Part shown: one piece after another, positions 45,248 to 61,089 of the stretch | How the letters are laid out: each line of letters starts with the position of its first letter | Position numbering within the stretch: the first letter of the stretch is position 1 | Source: Dermatophagoides farinae | Lineage: Eukaryota; Arthropoda; Arachnida; Sarcoptiformes; Pyroglyphidae | Assembly (NCBI RefSeq): GCF_024713945.1 | Contig: NC_134677.1 | Coordinates: 4,529,001 to 4,593,000 of the forward strand | DNA: 64,000 nucleotides | Reading direction: 5' to 3' | The notes under the pieces: model-generated | The model's input: the letters and a program-made list of their open reading frames with translations, nothing else | Told to the model about the DNA's origin: nothing | The model's database searches: none | Made by a program: the position numbers and the translations under genes

Positions 45248-48200
45248 ATGGTTATAAATAATATAAAATAATAATCTACACACCGTTTAATCTATGAGGT
45301 GGTTATGTTCTCTTTGATAACATAAATTCGTTCATCCATTCAAACAACAACGATCAATCAATAATTGTTATGATTGATCAAATAATCGTTGTCAATATGG
45401 ATGATGATGCTGATGATAATAATCACCACAAAGGTCAGACGTCAACGTTGGTTGAATATTTGCTTACAGCGGTTTACAAAACAACAATGATGTTGAAGGT
45501 AAATAAAAATTCAGATAAAATTTTAATAAATGAATGAATTAATTAATGAAAATCATCTATTGCCTAGAGTGACATTCCTTTTCATTATCAGTTTAAATGC
45601 AATAATGAACGATTTCGGGGCCGTATTTTTCATTCATTTTTGTTGTTTGTTTTTTCCAGAGTTTCAAACCAAATCGTTCGGCAAAAAAAAAGAAAAACAT
45701 TCATTTGACTAATTATGAATATTTCTCATTATGGTCTTTGTATGATTTTTTGTTTTTGTTCAAAAATGTTGTGTATCGTTCATACGGTTACGTTAACAAT
45801 TCGTTAACAATCAATATGCGTGCCGATAATCAAATCTTCAAAACATTTTTGACAAAACAATGGGAAAATTTTTTCTTTTTAAATCATTTTCATCAATCTC
45901 CAACAGAACGTAAATTTTAAGCTGAAATGATGACAAAGAACAGATGATCACCTCAACATTAGATTGTTTATGGGTGGAATCCAACTGAGTGTTGGTGTGT
46001 GCATTTGTCTTGTATGGCCATTTTCATTGGAGAGAATCAAATCCAAATCGATGAAAAACAAAAAACAAAAAACAAATCTCCATATGTCTCCGTATGTCCT
46101 ATTTTGTTTTCAAAGTTTCGGAAGCTTCTTTGTTATGTAATTTTCAATCTGCAATGTCGGCTTTTTCAATACAAACACTTACAAATAAAAATAGACAAAC
46201 ATATCATATGGGAAATTCAATATGATTTTCAAATGCATTTTTTTATATCGATATATATATTTTGTATGTCAACCACTTGACGTACCTTCACCCGAAAATC
46301 TATTATGAGTATGTATAAAGCATATACTTGACTTTTGTATTCCTCAAGATAAGTGAGAAAGCCGAAAAAAAAATTCGTTTGATGCAATCTAACACTCTAT
46401 GATGTTTTTTGATGAGGATGTAGTCAAACAAATTTGTTAAATGTATCGGATATTTATATCTATTGAATCATTACATATAGCATGAATAAATCGAACATTA
46501 ACGATATTTGTATGATCAACAATAAGCGAGACTTTGTCCATACAATTATCACAAAAAAAACGATAAGTTTTTTTTTGTTTTTTTTCACCAATCAAAAATC
46601 GATAAAGAACCTGTGTGATATATAGAATAGAAACAAGAAAAATAATCACACCGCCATATTTGTTGTTCCTTTCCTTTTCAACATGGAATGAAGTTGCAAG
46701 TTTTTTTTATTATAAATACAATATGGCTAAATTTAATAATTTGCTTTAAATTTATATTAAAAAAAAATCCTGGGAATATCAATGAACGATACCGATTTGT
46801 TCCATGTGTGTGTGTGTGTCTGTGTACAGTTGATCAAGAACATGCCGTAATATCGATAAAATATGATACAAAAGACAAGTAAACACACACACACACACAA
46901 ATGTCTATCGATGAATCGATTTCGTTTGAATAAAAAAATCGACAAACATCAAACTTGTACAAACAAGAATGTCGCACATATTGTATGTGTGATATATGAG
47001 ATTTGATGCAACTTGGATTTTTTTTTATCTTATTTTTTTCCTGTGACCTATCGTCTGTGTGGTCGCCGCCATCGACGACAACATGTTGATGTTGACATTA
47101 TACATACCTTAACTCTACACATCGAATGGAGATAATGTATGAAATTGGATCAAAAAAAAAGAAGAAAAAATCTTCAAAAGAGGCGAATAACTACAACCAG
47201 GTTACTATCATCATGATCATGATTGAAAAATTTATTATGGTTACCCTATGTGTGTGGCCATATTATCATTATTTGATTTTTTTTTTTGCATCAAAAATTT
47301 CAAGTTCGAATAATTGGTTTCTCTTGTTTATTTTTTATCCAGGGTGGTAGGTATTCATCACATCACAGATTGAATAAAAAGATTAAAATTTATTAGAAAT
47401 TTTGTATGTATGTTTTTGATGTAATTTTTGATTTGTTTTTTTTTGTTTGTTGTATATTTTGATATACAAGTAAGTGAATTGAATGACAGATGTACTACAT
47501 ACATATCTAGCGCCTTTACTAAGATCGATGTGATTCCATTCTATTTGGAAGATGTATGGAAAAAAATTTGCATTGCCTAAAGTGAACAAGAACTTGCCAA
47601 AAATTGACCATACACTGATCATCAGCCTCGATGCAAGTCAACGTCCAGTTTTTTTTCAGGATAATTTTCAATGTGTAGAAAAAAAAGAAGCTATCCTGTG
47701 GCGGTAATGGCAAGCTATCTTGATGATTTGAACAGGATCGTCACCATCATCATCAACATCGATGCTAACAAGATTAGTGATCATATATAAATATATAAAA
47801 CAGTAGTGTAGTATAAAGTTAATTTTCAATGGACATTTTGTTTTCAAAACAAAGCTCAAAACATCATCAATCGACAAACAAATCAAGTTTATACAGGGGA
47901 AAAAAATTTGATTCATTGAATGTCTGATCACACACAGTGATCATTGAATAACTGGTTGACTGAATGACTGATTAACCTGAAGTAATTAAGAAATTTAATA
48001 GATACGAATGAAACTTTAAAAGTAAAACTCATCGTTTGTTTATGAATGTGTATGTATGTGCATACGAAGATGGATGAAACACACACACGAATTGATTGGG
48101 GTTGACAAAAAAAAACTAATCTGAACTGTATATGAATGTATGTATGCATGCGACATTGAATCAAAATTTCTTGATATGTTTGATGAAAAATTCGACATGG

Positions 48201-49160
48201 ATCAAAACAAATATAAATACACACACACAGAAACATGCATTTAGATTAGATTATTATCGATAATTATCATAACCGAATAAAATTTATAGATAGAAATGAT
48301 CTGAAACGAATGCACATCATCATCATCAAGTTTGTCATCACAACGAATTAGTCAGGCTGGCTGACCAATAAATGGATTTTTATTACTAGATCATATGAAA
48401 GAAACATTTCATGCTTCCATATTTAATTTCATTTTTGTATCATTGGATTTGTTGATTTTAGATTTTTTAGGATTTCAATTATATGATGATATTTGATATG
48501 AAAATTTCCGTTACTGTTATGCATATATTCGTAGGTAAATGATTAATAATGATGATGATAGATTGATGATCATAGAAACAAAAGGATGAAATATCAGTAA
48601 AATTAACTAAATGATTATGATGTTCATTCATTGATGTGGACTGAACCAATGTATGCATTGAACAATCAAAAAAATTTTTTGTTTTATAAAAAATTCTATT
48701 TGAAATTCTTATTGTTATTAACCTTAAATTCAGTTATTATAATGATGAATGTAATAAAATTAACACACTGGACACTAGATCTAAATGGTCATAAAGGTTT
48801 TTTTTTCTGTATACCAGAGATGATGATTACGACTAAATTTTATTTCCATTTTTTGTTGTTGTTGTTGTTGTTATTGTTCATACAACGTATGTATACACAA
48901 ACACTCACATAATTGTGGCCATGAATAAAAAAAACACACACACACACAATCTATAGAAGATACAAAATATTGGAGACAATTCTATTTTGATGAATAAAAA
49001 TGGTTGAAGCAAATGTTTCTTGTAATAGAAATAAATTTTTTTTTTACGATCTTGTATACAACCGATGTGTGTATAAATAATAATAATATACCATCAACCC
49101 AAAACAATATTCAATTCTATGAAGCGAATCCATCTTTTTTTTCCATCCTAAATTTCAGAA

Positions 49161-49166
<6 letters not shown>

Positions 49167-49197
<31 letters not shown>
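49167..49197 (+). repeat. CA dinucleotide microsatellite
   Basis: About 15 uninterrupted AC units, one of the longest perfect dinucleotide arrays in the window. Potentially polymorphic. Confidence 0.9.
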
Positions 49198-49199
<2 letters not shown>

Positions 49200-50471
49200 G
49201 AGAGAAAATAATAATAAAAATGGCAAATTTACACAAACACGCACACACACATATGGCTGATATGTTTTGCATATAGAAGCATATCCTCCTCTGGAGTTAT
49301 AAAGAAACCAAAAAGGAATTTTCGTTGTTGTTGCTGCTACCGATAAAATTACAGACTCTATTCTTATATTATTACATCATCATTCAATTTATGTTTATTA
49401 TATTCTGTCTTTTGTCTTCTTGATGTGGCCAAAAATTGAGGCAAATTTTTTTTTTTGTAATAAAAGTTTGTCTAAATAGCTCAAATGTTGAAGTGTAAAG
49501 AATAAACAATAACACTATTATCATCAACAACAACAACAACAAAAATTCAACGACAACAATGACAACAATGAATAATGGATCTAGATTTAGTTTTTGTTGT
49601 TGTTGTTGTTGTTATTTTAAGATAAAGTGGGTAATTAAACACACATTTTGTGGTAATGTTGTCGAATTTGGTTGATTATGGCTGTATTATATTGTTAATG
49701 TTACGTGTGATTCATTCATCCATTTTTATAAACTGATAAAACTTTTTTTGTTTTGTTTATATTACTAAAAACAACAACAAAAAAACATCGATCAATCATC
49801 ATTAACAAAAATTTGATCGGACAGGAATTTATCTAACCTTGAAACCAAAATAGAAATAATTTTCATTGTTTTTTTTTTTGCTTGGTATAAACCTTTTTTT
49901 ATCATTCAGCCATACATAATTTAGAAATTTACTCAATTGAATAACTATGACAAATAGATATATTATTATTCAAAAAAAAATAAACAACAATGACATGATG
50001 ACAAATTAGAATTTTGCATTTTGTGTTTAAATTTTTGGATTCCTGTTCCTGAATAATGATAATGTAACACATCTTTGTTTTTACAGAATTAGATAAAATA
50101 AAAATAATTAAAATCAATGAAATAAGTTCATTACGAACATTATGGAACCCGGGAGTTACCATAAAAAAATGATGATTGAAACGATAAAGACACGCAATGA
50201 TGAAAATTCAATATTATGACTTTTTTTACCAAATCAGGTAAAGGACAGCCCAAAGACATTAATGACGAATGTTATACACAAACACCTACAAAGATAAAAC
50301 CAATGGTTCCAAAAAAAAAACTATAGTTAAAGTCAATAATTTACTTTTGAAAAACTACTGATTAATCATTAAACCGGCTACACACACACACGCACAAAAT
50401 GGCTGTTGTTGTTGTTGTTGGTTGGCAACGCACACAAACAACATGTTAGACAAATATACATTTAAAAAACG

Positions 50472-50502
<31 letters not shown>

Positions 50503-53500
50503 GAAGAAAAAATCATACTATTTGACAATTGTGATTGTAAATTTACAATTTCATTTGCTTGCAAAGTACTGACATTTAAAAAAAAATCAACTTTTATCTT
50601 TAGTTACAATTTACCCGAAAAGAAAAAGAAACAAGTAAAAAAAAATTACGAAAAAAAAACAGAATGAATATAGCCTCAAACAGATGACAAAAAGCATGAC
50701 GATGATTATTGTTTTGTTGTAAACACACTCTTTTCCCGTTTCATAAATGGGGATAGAAATATTGCGTGCATGATGCTAATTACTTTGAATAAATATAAAT
50801 ATACAGACAAAAAACCATTGTTTTAAAAACGACAACCAATTTTTTTTGTCTGTCAATTGATGATTGTGATGAGGCGTTGAACAATTTTTTTCTGGTTTTT
50901 TTTGTATAGCACTACTATTCTACAAAGTCTGTGAATAAATTAAATTTTTTTATCATTAAATTCATTCTTTTGTTGTTGTTTTTTCTTTATTTGATTTAAT
51001 GAAATGACATTTTTTTTTCATATTTATCGGACACAGTGACTGACGATTTGGTCCGTTGTTGTTGATTTAACAATGACAAAAATGATGATTATGGATAATG
51101 GTAACCATGTTCTATTGTTTATTATTTTACGATAATAAGAATGAATAAAGACAAGATGGAAAAAAAATGGAGAAAAAGTGTAAAAAAATTTGATGTTTAA
51201 TCATTTAAAATGAATAGTCAGAAATTTTTTTGTTTTTGTTTTTTGAAATCAAACGATTTCTTATTGCAATGTTGCATTTGATAAATGAAAAAAAACAACA
51301 ACAAACTAATAGCTTTTAGGTAGAACATTTTCAATGTTATGGGATGATTGAACAAATACAATAGCAAAAAAAAAAAAATTCATAAAGAATCTGACAATGA
51401 TGAAAACTATAGAACACAAACACAATCGATTGATTTTTCATTGAATCTATTTTAATGATATTCAAACAACAAAATGAATTGGTAATTTTCATTCGTCAAT
51501 AATGTTGATGATGATGATGATCAATCAATGTTATTTGTCTAATTTTTATGATCACTATGGAGTAAACATTTTAATCGATAGTTTGGTTTTTTTTTTGCTT
51601 TCTTCATCATAATCATCATTATTATTAGTTGAACAATTGTATGAATTTTCATTTCTTCAATGATTTTTTTTTTCATCATCATCATTAATGATTTTCTTTT
51701 TTGTCAATTCAATTTGTTTTGTTTGTTTGTCTATTTTTATATTTATGTTGATTTATTCGAATAAATGAATGATGATAGATTCCAAAAATATACAGATTTT
51801 TTGTTGCTAACTGTGCAAATAATCAGAAAAAAACCATGAATTTGATAATCAATTGAATTTCTCAACAATTATGATCAAATTCATATGACAATCAATCAAT
51901 ATGTGAAATCGGTGAAATATTGAAAACAAACAAAATTTAAATTTATTTTAATAGTTGTATTTTTTATGTCTATGGATGGATATAAGATTATTGTGTGAAA
52001 AAATAGACGAAAAAAAGCAGACAAACATATACGTACCGTTTGTTTTTGTTGTTGTTTTATTTTATTGTCTGTGACAAACATCATCATCATCATCATCATC
52101 ATATAATAGAATGGCGTGAATGGTATGGCCAATTTTGATAATGACTACATTTTCCTCACTCTTTTTTTTATTCTTTTCGTTAAAAACTTTTAAAAACGAA
52201 ACGTTTGCAAACTAAATGATATGATACTTGAGATCAACAACTCTTGGAATTTTGATGATCGAGGAAAAACAACAACAACAACAACAACAGCCTGTTTTAT
52301 GACCATTAATACTATACCACACGATCGACATTAAGTTGATTTCAAAGTTTGTTTTTTGTTCATTTTCATTTTCATTCATTCATTCCGGTATAAATTTTTT
52401 TTCTTTTATTTTTTTTTTTTGGGTTGGTAATCAAAAATCATTCGCTATACTATTTACTGGAAAAATAGAAAGAACACACACACACAAACATTGGTCCAAT
52501 GTCTTTACATTCTATGGGTAATTATATTACATAGAAATGAAATGGCAAGAAAAAAACTGGACGAATCAAAAATTGTTATGTAATGTAATGAAATATCAAA
52601 CAGAATTCGATGATGATCACAATCATCATTATGTTTGTTCATAGTTATTGTTGTTCTTTTTTTTTGTTCTATATAATCACAAGTTGTCGATTCATCTTAA
52701 ACGATACAATAGAATTGAATGAGAAAAAAATGAGCATAATCAAATCGAATCTTTTAGAAACATCATTGGCCACAATGTCCACCAAAAATCGACCAAAAAC
52801 GATTGAAGCCAACAAAAAAACAATGACTATAGAACGAAAACACTAATATAAACCCAACAATTTTTGTGCTGACTATTATTATGGTCATATTTAGCATCAT
52901 TAAAAAGAAATAAAAAAAGGTCATTTCCACCAATCATTGTCATATAATGAAATGAATTGTATTTTGAAACGTGAAATGAAAGGATGATGATGATGATGAT
53001 TTTTATGGACAATGACGATGAAGATTATTCGAAATTAAAGTTCATCATTTCTATCACCCTTCTTTTATCATCCGAATCTATGAATGAATCAGAGAAAAAT
53101 ATAGTCAGGTCAATTCTATCATTCAATTCATTTTTTTCTCGTTAATTTTGTTTGACTTTTCTTTTAGTGACAATCACGACATCACACACACACACGCATA
53201 TATAAATACATTAATGAATGATCAATGTAGTTTATGACAAAATTGTCAAACCAAAATGAATTTTGGTGGATAATAATTTTTTTTGTCTGTTTTTTTGAGT
53301 TCAAACGGGAACTAGGAATTTTTATGAGAATTATATTTGCACACACAAAAAAAAACACACAAAGGTAAATTGTACACGAACAAACGTCGTCATCATCTTA
53401 TGTAATTACTTTTTTTAATGTATATTTCATATGATGATGATGATAATAATAATGAAGACCGGTTATAATTGAAAATTTATGGCGATCTTTCAATTAAAAA

Positions 53501-56500
53501 AACCCTTTCGCTATTCTATAGTGACCAGTGATCCAAAATGACCATTTTGATTTTCATTATATTTAGTATGTGCGTGTGTGTGTGTGTGTGTATGTTTTTC
53601 AAATATGGAATAGTTACAGAATTTATTATTATGATGATCATCTATCATTCAAAAATTTTTATTTTTATTCACCCTTTTCATGGCTGCCAACTGTTTTTTC
53701 GAAAAAAATTTGTTCCAAACATTTCTAAATTTTATTTGATTTGGTTTTGATTTAGATTCATCAACAATTCAAGTTTACCAAAGTTGACAATTGTGGTGGT
53801 CAAGTTATTAAAAAAAAATTTTTAATTAAAATCACCGTTCGGTTCATTCAATTTTTTTCTGCTTCAGTAAACATTTTTTATCGTTATCATGATCATGATG
53901 ATTTTGAAAAATCACGAACAATTCATCGAAAATCTAGTTTTGTTTTAAACAAAGAAAAAAAAATTCAACTTTACTTGCTCCAAACGACTGATTTCAATTA
54001 TATTGTGTTGATTGTTTTTGTCTTTTTTGTCCCATTTTAGCGAATGATTTTCTCATTTTAAAATTTTTTCATTTTGAAAAAGTCAGCACAATTTTTTTTC
54101 CATTTGTGTCCATTACAATATTTGTGTGTCTGTATGTGTGTATTTGTTTGTTTTTATATCATGTGGAGCAGACATGTGGCCATCCATCTACTAACGCTTG
54201 ACCAGATTTTCCTCAATAAAATTGATGATGACCGCATCGTTTTTCCGTTCAGATCATTTTATGTTCGGGTCCCCAGTGAAAAAAATCAGTGTCCAAGAAA
54301 AAAAACCGACCGGCAACCAGAAAAAAGATATCTCTAGATTTCTAAATTTTGAAATAATAAAATTGATTGATCCATACGAAAATGTTTGGTTGTTCATTCA
54401 TTCTGACATGTATCATGCCATGTTGGATCTGGTTCGATACAAATATTTGGTATGTGTGTGTGTGTGTGTATGTGTGACCAAAGATTTAGTATTTTTTCTC
54501 TCAGTGACCATGGTTTTCATTTTGATTTTCAATTTATTTTATTTTCATTTTTTAACAGTTGTTGTTTTTTAGTGTTTTTGTTCTTGTTGTTGATATGTGA
54601 AAAATAATCATTTACGTCAATCCGGTATTGTTATTGTTGTTGTTATATCGAAAAGGAAAAAGAAAAATTGTCAATTCTTTTATTTAGACATCTGTTGTAG
54701 AAAGAAAATCTTGTTTTACAGAATGTTTTGTTTTCTGTTATTCTGTTTGTCTGAAAACGATTCTGGTTTACGATTCCATTGTCATGACAAATTGAAATTG
54801 GAATCGACAAGAATTAAAGTTTTTAACAACAAAACTTTTTTTTTTTGCTAGTAAATCGATCCAAAATGCTGTTTATCATTTCATCAACATAAAATGATCG
54901 ATAATTTTCAATGATGATTTCACAACCAGAGATAAACCACTAAAGACTAATCAATTCTTGAGAAATCAGAATGTTTTAAATTTTTAAATTTTTTTTTTCA
55001 TTTTTCATCATAAGATCTTATTGTCACGTTTTTTGAATAATTCTATTTACAACGGATCTTCTTTTGCCCTATTCATGCATAATAATTTGTTTGAGAAAGA
55101 AAAAAAAATGAAATTATATTTTTTGTTATCAACAATAATAACAGTATATCTCTCATTCTCATTCGCTTTCTTAACTAGAAAATTAAACATTCATTCGCTG
55201 GCCATTCTATTTCCATTTATTGCTTCATTGACCATTTGGCGATAACAACCAAAATAGTAATATTAATCTTTCCATAAATATTACTATCAACTATTTGAAT
55301 TTGAATCTAAAAGAAAGAAATTTGCTGACGGATTCAATTTTTTTCCCATTTCGATCTTTACCGAATCAGAAAAAATGTGCATGTGTGTGTGTGTGCGTAC
55401 GTATCGTAGGGTATTACTACGAATATAAAATTCAATTTCCATTACAAATATTGAATGAATTTGTATGAGGATGACAAAAACGTGTTTCAGACAAAAAAAC
55501 GTTCAGCTGCGATTTCATTTGGTGTGTCTGAAGTATGACAAAAGCATCGAATATTATCCAATTGAACAATTCACAACACAACACAATATATATATAGTTA
55601 ATATGGTTACAGTTTGGCATTTTCTTTTGTTTCGAGAACCCTTTGTGTGTGTGTTTGAATGTTATTTTTCCAATTATTATCCTTATTCCTTTAGTTACAT
55701 TATCATCATCATCATCATCATCATACAAGTGCACAAGTCGAGAATTTATATAAGCTTTTCTCTATATATTTTTGGCCATTGTTGTTGTTCATTTCACTTT
55801 TGTCACTGTGATTTTCAAAATTGATCCATCCATTCATTCACAAATATAATGGCGGAAAAAGTCAACTAGAAATAGTTGAAAAGAATTGTAATGCTTTTAA
55901 TGTAAGCATTGCTATCAAAAAATTTTCCCGCCAAGAATCAAAATCGGATAAATTCCTTGCTCTTGTATTCTTGTTTTCTTGTACATTGGATGTGATAGAA
56001 GCCAAAAAAAGGTGACACATTGCTAAGTTTAATTTACTTAGTTCATTGACGTTTTTTTTCTCCATGTGTGAGTCTAGAAAAAAGGGTTTTTTTTGAAAAT
56101 ATTCAATGTTGATAGTTTTTCACATGAAACAATCTGTTTAATTCCAATGTTTATATATAAAAATAAAATTTAGAAATACAATGAGGAAAATTTTCTTCCT
56201 GACAGACGTTTTGAGACAAATTGAAGAATGAATCATTTTGATTTATGTGAGAGAAAAATTCTCGAATATATATTTGTATGTGTCCAAGATTGGCTAAAAG
56301 CGAATATTGCGAAAATGTCATTTTTTCATTTAAAATGGTGATGATGATGGTTTGTGATTCAATCATCATTCAATCATCGATCGAGAACAGTTTAATGGGA
56401 ATGCTTCTCAGATTAATTTTGTTTTTTGTTTTGTTTGTTGCTATTGCATGAAAATTTGCAAAACTGTAATTACATTCGACAAAATAAAGCTTTGTTTTTG

Positions 56501-59019
56501 TTTGTTCAAATAAAATGAATGATACAATACGATTTGTGATGATGATTTACAAAACCCGAAGGCACCGGGTTTATATGCACCAAATATTAAATGAATGTTG
56601 TGAACGAATAAGATCCGATTATCAGCTCTTATTGTACAATACTATTTTCGGCAAACCGACAGACAAAAAAAATAGATTAATCGAAAAAAAAGAATGAGTA
56701 GAAGAAACCCTTTTATCATTTTTTCTTTGTTGATCCGGATTCCAATAACAGTGTTTGTGTATGCTTTCAATTGATGGCAAAAATTTTTTCCATGGAAACT
56801 GGTTTCAATTTTGAGCACAAATTTCGAAATCGAAATGTACACAATAATCACGACAAATCTCATTTAGATTTGCATTTGCATTAGTTTTTTTTTTCGCTCA
56901 CTGTAGAGATGCACACATGTCTCGTATCAGCTTTTCAACTTTTATTATTGTTATTCTTATTTTGTCGTTGTTTTTCGATTGTTTTTAAGCTGAGAAAAAA
57001 AAGTTCACAATCCAACCATATATTTATAGCTAGATGTGTGATATAATTATCTTTTTTTTTCTTACGAAATTTGAATTATATTCATTATAAAATGAATACC
57101 CTCAATGCCAATGTCACTGAACAAAGTTTCAAACACTAATGCTAATACCATAATTGAAATTAAATTCAGTTATTCATCATCATCATTATCATAGTGAAAA
57201 TAACAGATTATTCAATCAATTGGTCAATAACGATTTCCGGTAAATTTAAAAATAATGAGCTATATTTATGAATGAATGTGGAAAAAAATAAAGATGATAA
57301 AAAAATTTACAAGAAATCCGATTGTGGTTACAAAAATATTCATGATGACGATAAATTGGCGGAAATTGGGTATCGTGATGACCTTTTGAGATATACGATG
57401 AGACTGAATATGATTATCATCATCATCATCATCATCTTGAATGATAATCTTTTATTTAATGCGATTAATTGTAATGCTATCATAGTGATAGCTGTTCGAA
57501 AGTAATAATAATGCCCGTGAACAAAGAGATGGAAGAAATTTCAAATTAATAATGAAATTGAATTGCAATCGGAAGAGCGCCCATTAGAGAATGATCGATG
57601 ATGACGCCCAAATCTTTTCATCTATTCATAGTTCATTCATTTATTTGATGTCTGTTTCCATATATATAAAATATTTAGTTTAGTTAGACTTTTCGTATGA
57701 ATTAAGCAATAGCTTTTTCTAGTAATTTTCATATAATCGACATGTACAATCATCATCACAATCGTATTTCGACTATTATTAGTTTTGGTGATGATGATCT
57801 AGTTTCATAATTGTAAAAATAATGATTGTCATCGATATGATGGAAATGGTTTTTTTTACCCCATACACAAATACCGTCAATGAATGCGTGTGTGTTATTG
57901 AGTAAATATTTTTTCTCTGGAATCAGATCTTCAACCCAAACTAATAGAAAAATATCCACTGTTTGTATGCATGTTTGCGTGTATTTGATCCAAAGGTCCG
58001 ATTTGAAAAAGTAAATAGGTTGGTCACACACATACACACACATACGGCGTTGTTGGTCCTCCTTTTTCTCTCATCTCTAAATATATGAGCTGATGATGAT
58101 GTTGTTATTGACAAGAATTGGATTGGATTGAATTTCTTCGTTGACTTTTTTTCTTCATAATCTTTTTGCACAAATTTCAAAGATCCAGAGGCTGTAATCA
58201 AAAATAGAAAAAGTTCTAAAAGACAAACAGTTTGGTTCTTTGCCTGATGTGTGAATGTGTATTCTGTACACACACACACACATGAATCGTAAAGTGTATT
58301 AAGTGAAACTATCGACACTTCAAATATTGTATTTTCCCATTGTTGGTTTCGGTCGGTTCAATTTTGATGATACTTGATTTGTTTGGTAAATATATACTTA
58401 ACTGTACCCTAAGCAAAGAGAGAGAGAGAGAGAGAAAAAAAACCAGTAACTCCGAGAATTCGATTCGTTCACTTACATTCTTGGTTCCCCAATTCCATGG
58501 CGATCCAGCTCAAATGCTCAATTTACTCAAATATTGAACGGAGAAAACAAAAATAAAAGAGAGTGAAAATACACACAAAATAGTTTGCATTACCATTCAT
58601 CGATTTGGTTATTGTTATTGTTGTTGTTGTTGTTGCTGAACACTCACATCCAACTATAAAGTTACATGCACACACAAACACAAATAACACTAACTACTAT
58701 CGATAAGGATTCTTTATTTTTTTCGGTTTTTGCTCACTTTTTAAATGGTATTCTATGTTTCACATACACTAAGGAAATATGTTTTGATATCCATTTCTAA
58801 TATAAGTAAAATGTAAATACATATTACAGAATCTAATGTTTTGTATTGTATTTGGATGAAAAAAAAAATAGAATTGGTGGGTGCCAAAATAGAGTACAGT
58901 ATTTCTATTATCACATAAAATGTGGTGTGTGTGTGCCATTAGGTATTATTAATAGGATAATAAATGGGCATAAATTAAAGATCTCTTGTGTGTGTGTGTG
59001 TAGAATATTCTGTGATCCT

Positions 59020-59041
59020 CTATCTATCTATCTATCTATCG
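59020..59041 (+). repeat. ATCT tetranucleotide microsatellite
   Basis: Five consecutive CTAT units in the gene desert, followed 80 bases later by a 22-base T run. Confidence 0.85.
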
Positions 59042-61089
59042 TTTAATATTGTTGTTGATATTGTTATTGTTCAATAGTTTTTATTATTATTATGGTGATG
59101 ATTATTATTCTTGATTCTTTTTTTTTTTTTTTTTTTTTGGTTACACATAGTGTGTTTGTATAATATAGTATTATATTATATTATATTATGATTGCTCAAA
59201 CATTTTCAAATTCATTCATATCTATGATTCTGAAGATGATGATGATGATGATGATGAGTGTATCGATTATAAGTAGCGCCAATATTGTTATTATGTTGAT
59301 GGTGATAGCTGTGGATATTTTTTACCATTTTTTTTTTTGAAAATGTCTATCACGGTTGAATATATTAAATCGTTGATCAATAATGTAAGCGCTCAATCTT
59401 CAATAAAAATGATTTTTTTTTTCTATTATCGTATTGCAATAATCCAGAAAAACCGTAGACAAATTTTTCAATTCAATTTGAATTTTAGTTTATTTTCTTT
59501 TGTAGTGTTTAGTGCGGAAATTGAAAATATTGTTTTTATTCGTTGTCATTCTTTATAAACATTGATAATAGAGAGAGAGAGAGAGAAAGATGAAGAGCTA
59601 AAATTGTTTTATTTTTTTTAATATCATCATCATGATCATAGTTATTTATCATTTCATTTCAATCAACATAGGAGGAAGGAGTGAATTTTTTCTTGTTGTC
59701 GTTGTTTGGCATTGTTCATGTATTTTTTCCATTATTTCTTCATTTAATAGATTAAAATTAACATTTTATAATGTTGTGTGTTTATCATAGTTGTTTATTA
59801 TTATTATTATTATTATGTAAATGAAATTGTTGATTACATTTTTACATATTTGTTTATGAGAAAAAAAAATGCAAGAGAGATAAAAAAAATGTTTTTGTCT
59901 TTACATTGGAAAACATTACATCTCAAGATATACAAACACACACTCACACACACATACACATAACCAAAAAGCATCAATCACAGGAATAAATTGTATACAA
60001 TAGAATATTTTCAGTTCCTTTATTTTCCATTATTTTTAACAATATAAAGGCAAAAAAATGGAGATAAAAAGCAACTGTGTACAGTGGCTTTAAAAATAAC
60101 TTATATATGTCGTGTTAGCATCAAATTGAGCAGCAAAAATTCAAAACTGAATAGTGATAAAATCTTTTTTCCAAGCATTTTTTTTTATTTGGTGACAATG
60201 TGTGTTGTCAGTCGCCATTGTTTTTAGGTTTTATATTCTCTCTTGATGTTTTTTTTGTTGTTGTTGTTGTTGTAAGAATTGATTCCATTTTTTTTTTGTA
60301 TTCAGCAATTTTTTTCCATTCATTCATTTATATATCCACATTTTATGTTGTCAGTTGTAATATAATATATTGTATAGTGAAATCCTAAGAAAAATGTTGC
60401 TATTGTCAATATGTCGATTATTTGGCCATATATGCATTTAGAATCATTAATAGTATTTTCAGATCTTTCGGACAAGATATTCATTCGTTGATCACAACAA
60501 TGGCAAAATATTTGCAATGATGGAATGAAAAAACTGCCATGAAGATAAGAAAAATTTAATCAATGCTTTTTATGATTAAAATATTCGTTTGAATTGTAGT
60601 TTGATGATGACTTGATTCTAAAAATCTAGAGAGTTTTATCTCTCTACTACCCTCTCATCATGATGATAAATAATTTTTTTTCCCATAGAAAGGATTTGAC
60701 CATGGAAATAATTTTTTACAATCTGAAACAAACGAAAAAAAAACACACGAATTGCGTGAAAAGAGCGAATCGGATCGGTTGAGGACCAAATTCAAATAAT
60801 AATTGTGATGTAAACATCAATTACGAATCTAACGAGCCACGAAATGAGCCATCACGCTTTTTTTTGCTGATTCCATTGATTCAAATTTCAAATTTTTTTC
60901 TGTACAATCATTCACTGTTGTTTTGAATTGTTTTCATTTCATTTTTTTTTTTTTTTTTTTTGGTGGCAGCCCTTGCCCATTTACCACACTACACCAAGGC
61001 CATCATCATCACATTCAGAATTGATGATTGTTTTTTATTATTTTACTTTGACTGTGTGTCCATGCTAGCAAGTGTGTATGTGTGTGGTA

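Noticed and set aside
54074-54572. Overlapping open frames of 87 and 124 codons
   Set aside because: Composition is hydrophobic and Cys/Val-rich from TG repeats; no domain and no splice support.
55432-55824. Opposed frames of about 100 codons
   Set aside because: They overlap ATC and TG repeats and have no conserved motif on either strand.
58340-58537. Frame ending in a protein-like VPQFHGDPAQMLNLLKY
   Set aside because: The segment is short, follows a GA microsatellite, has no acceptor at its edge and no recognised family.
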